In this document: in pieces, positions 5,991 to 7,429 of the stretch
Layout of the letters: each line of letters opens with the position of its first letter
How positions within the stretch are numbered: position 1 is the stretch's first letter
Assembly (NCBI GenBank): GCA_003647095.1
Contig: QMME01000193.1
Coordinates: forward strand, 1 to 7,429
Reading direction: 5' to 3'
From: Deltaproteobacteria bacterium
GTDB lineage: Bacteria > Myxococcota > B64-G9
Length of the DNA: 7,429 bases
The notes under the pieces: generated by a model
Told to the model about the DNA's origin: nothing
The model's database searches: none
The model's input: only the letters and a program-made list of their open reading frames with translations
Translations under genes and position numbers: made by a program

Positions 5991-5995
5991 AGAAA

Positions 5996-7291
5996 ATGCC
6001 AGTGGTCCGCATGAAAATCAACGGGCGTGAGGTCGAGGCGGAAAAGGGCGAGCCGATTCTCGGGCCCATTCGTGCCCAGGGAATCAAGGTACCGACGCTG
6101 TGCCACCTGGAGGGCCTGGAGCCCTATGGCGCCTGCCGGTTGTGCATAGTCGAGGTCGGTTCCGGTGAACGCGCCAAGCTGGTCACGTCCTGCAACTTTC
6201 CCGCCGACGAGGGTCTCGAGATACGAACCGACACTGCCCGCGTGCACCGCAACCGGGCCATGCTGGCCGAGTTGCTCCTGGCGCGCTCCCCGGGCGTAAA
6301 ACGAGTGCAGGAGATAGCCGCCTCGCTGGGAGTAAAAAGGTCGCGGTTGAAGACGATCGCTCCCAGTAACTGCCTCTTGTGTGGCCTGTGCGTGCGCGTT
6401 TGTAACGAGATCGTGGGAGCCTCGGCCATCGGTTTCGAGGGTCGCGGCGTGGATCGCGTGGTGGGAACTCCCTTCTACATCGATCCCGAAGCCTGCATCG
6501 CCTGCGGTGCCTGCAGCGAGGTGTGTCCCACCGGTGCCATGCAGATGGAGGAGAAGACCAAGGAACGCTGGCGAAAGGAACTGGGCGGCTTCAACCGTCT
6601 TTGTCGCTATGCCCGTATGGGGGCTGTTTCCAGCAAGGTGTGCCCCAAGGACTTCTACTGTGCCACCTGCGAGGTGGACCAGCATTTCCTCGACGAGCTG
6701 GGCATGCATCCGGCCCTGGCCCTGGCACCGGGTCGCAAGCTGCAGCCTCGAAAGGTATCGCACTTCTACCTGTTGGAGGATCGCCTCTACTCCCGGGGTC
6801 ACGGCTGGGTCAAGATCTTCGGTGAACAGGCCCGCCTGGGCCTCGACGATTTTGCCCAGAGGGTCCTGGGTCGCCTGTCCGCGGTATCCCTCAACGCTGC
6901 TCCCGGGAAGACGGTGCGCCGGGGAGAGCCGGCACTGACCGTGGAAAGCAATGGCCACCGGGCAACGATGCTGTTTCCTTTGTCGGGCAAGATCATTCGC
7001 GTCAACCCGCTCTTGCAGGAAGATGCATCGTTGCTCAACGAAGACTGCTACCAGCGGGGATGGATATACACCCTGGAACCCGAAGACCGCTACCGGGAAT
7101 CGCGACAGTTGCTTGGTCCCCGGCAGGTCGACCACTGGCTTCAGGAAGAATCGGACCGCCTCTTTGGATACTTGAGCACAAGCGGAGGTACCGCCCTGGC
7201 AGACGGTGGCGAACTGTTGCCCGATTTCACCAGTCACCTTGATGAGGACGGTTGGCAGCGCCTGGTCAGCGACTTCTTTGCCAAGGTTTGA
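5996..7291 (+). CDS. NuoG/HoxU-like iron-sulfur protein fused to a lysine-less GcvH-like domain
   Basis: A 431-residue soluble protein with three parts. First, a NuoG/HoxU-type N-terminus: a 2Fe-2S fold with C36, C47, C50, C66, and two 4Fe-4S motifs C126/C129/C132/C136 and C167/C170/C173/C177. The His-Cys3 cluster normally found between them is gone: the helix LAELLLARSPGV is kept but residues 67-125 hold no cysteine. Second, a four-cysteine linker module C203, C216, C222, C225. Third, a GcvH-like domain, about 255-391 (GHGWV, AQRVLGRL, FPLSGKI, VNPLL, GWIYTL). In GcvH the lipoyl lysine lies in ESVKA; here ESNGH places Gly320 there, so lipoylation is not expected. Residues 392-431 form an acidic tail. 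The start at 5996 follows a strong ribosome site and a sigma-54 promoter; an in-frame GTG at 5897 precedes that promoter and would add an unrelated 33 residues. It probably shuttles electrons from a flavoprotein or hydrogenase-like partner; the role of the GcvH-like part is unknown. Confidence 0.9.
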   Translation: MPVVRMKINGREVEAEKGEPILGPIRAQGIKVPTLCHLEGLEPYGACRLCIVEVGSGERAKLVTSCNFPADEGLEIRTDTARVHRNRAMLAELLLARSPGVKRVQEIAASLGVKRSRLKTIAPSNCLLCGLCVRVCNEIVGASAIGFEGRGVDRVVGTPFYIDPEACIACGACSEVCPTGAMQMEEKTKERWRKELGGFNRLCRYARMGAVSSKVCPKDFYCATCEVDQHFLDELGMHPALALAPGRKLQPRKVSHFYLLEDRLYSRGHGWVKIFGEQARLGLDDFAQRVLGRLSAVSLNAAPGKTVRRGEPALTVESNGHRATMLFPLSGKIIRVNPLLQEDASLLNEDCYQRGWIYTLEPEDRYRESRQLLGPRQVDHWLQEESDRLFGYLSTSGGTALADGGELLPDFTSHLDEDGWQRLVSDFFAKV

Positions 7292-7311
7292 AAGCCGGCG
7301 GGAGGTGGATC

Positions 7312-7429
7312 ATGCCCGAGAAGCGAGGCCACAGACGGGAGCTGGTGCCCACAGGGCAAGGGCAATGCGTCTGGGTGGCTGCGGGAGTCATCTCATACCG
7401 GCTGTGCACGCTGAACTACCAGTGTGAAC
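7312..7429 (+). CDS. Cysteine-module protein, probably GcvH-like, N-terminal part (3' end outside window)
   Basis: Only the first 39 codons are present. The ATG at 7312 follows GGGAGGTGG (7300-7308) at good spacing, 20 bases after the previous stop, so it belongs to the same sigma-54 operon. After a basic start (MPEKRGHRRE) come C19, C32 and C38 in CVWVAAGVISYRLC followed by TLNYQC. The spacing x12 and x5 is identical to that of C203, C216 and C222 in the protein encoded just upstream, with matching Gly, Ser and aromatic positions. In my recollection this type of N-terminus occurs on stand-alone GcvH-domain proteins of anaerobic bacteria, so I expect a GcvH-like fold to follow, but that part lies outside the window. 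No signal peptide is evident. Confidence is high for a gene and moderate for the family. Confidence 0.75.
   Translation, partial: MPEKRGHRRELVPTGQGQCVWVAAGVISYRLCTLNYQCE

Larger units (their letters stand above)
5777..5995 (+). other. Intergenic regulatory region between the protease gene and the Fe-S/GcvH-like gene
   Basis: The 219-base gap is the longest non-coding stretch in the window. It holds two inverted repeats (5773-5795, overlapping the protease stop, and 5860-5882), the sigma-54 promoter at 5943-5958 and the ribosome site at 5986-5990. A perfect 8-base palindrome (CGGGCCCG, 5889-5896) precedes a short T run at 5901-5905 but leaves no loop for a normal terminator hairpin. I see no RNA gene here. 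In-frame translation could begin upstream at a GTG at 5897, but that position precedes the promoter. Confidence 0.7.

Noticed and set aside
5897..5995. N-terminal extension of the Fe-S/GcvH-like protein from a GTG at 5897
   Set aside because: The stretch lies mostly upstream of the sigma-54 start point, has no ribosome site, and the 2Fe-2S domain begins naturally at the ATG at 5996. The hydrophobic look of the extension is therefore not taken as a signal peptide.
5951..7237. 428-codon open frame on the minus strand
   Set aside because: Antisense to the iron-sulfur/GcvH-like gene, with no recognisable motif; a shadow of GC-rich codon use.

Overview
The window carries a compact, one-directional (+ strand) block of ten protein genes from a fairly GC-rich bacterium. 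I see no RNA genes, insertion sequences, CRISPR arrays or origins. The gene content fits an anaerobic or sulfur-metabolising bacterium: heterodisulfide-reductase (Hdr) subunits, a DsrE-family protein, a NuoG/HoxU-type iron-sulfur protein and a sigma-54 two-component system. A member of Pseudomonadota or Desulfobacterota seems most likely. That placement is inference from gene content and codon use, not from a phylogenetic marker.

Region 1 (1-2573) is an Hdr operon: the C-terminal part of HdrA (cut by the window edge), a 79-residue winged-helix-like protein, a short HdrC, an HdrB-like CCG protein whose first cysteine module is completely lost, and a DsrE-family protein with a CxxC motif. Most junctions overlap or are only a few bases apart. 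The order hdrA - small gene - hdrC - hdrB resembles half of the sHdr (sulfur-oxidising Hdr-like) clusters of lipoate-dependent sulfur oxidisers. However, this HdrA keeps two C-terminal ferredoxin clusters.

Region 2 (2615-5776) is regulatory: a soluble PAS histidine kinase, an NtrC-type sigma-54 response regulator overlapping it by 4 bases, and an archaemetzincin-family zinc protease 16 bases further on.

Region 3 (5777-7429) begins with a 219-base gap holding a near-perfect sigma-54 promoter (5943-5958). It directs a protein in which a NuoG/HoxU-like N-terminus (one 2Fe-2S, two 4Fe-4S) is joined through a four-cysteine module to a GcvH-like domain that lacks the lipoyl lysine. The next gene, cut by the window end, starts with a cysteine module of the same spacing, so the two proteins probably belong to one family-specific system.

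A coherent reading is that the kinase/regulator pair senses a cytoplasmic signal and switches on the downstream iron-sulfur/GcvH-like operon through sigma-54. Its products may exchange electrons, or sulfur-bound intermediates, with the upstream HdrABC-DsrE proteins. The joining of Hdr, DsrE and lysine-less GcvH-like modules is the most unusual aspect of the locus.
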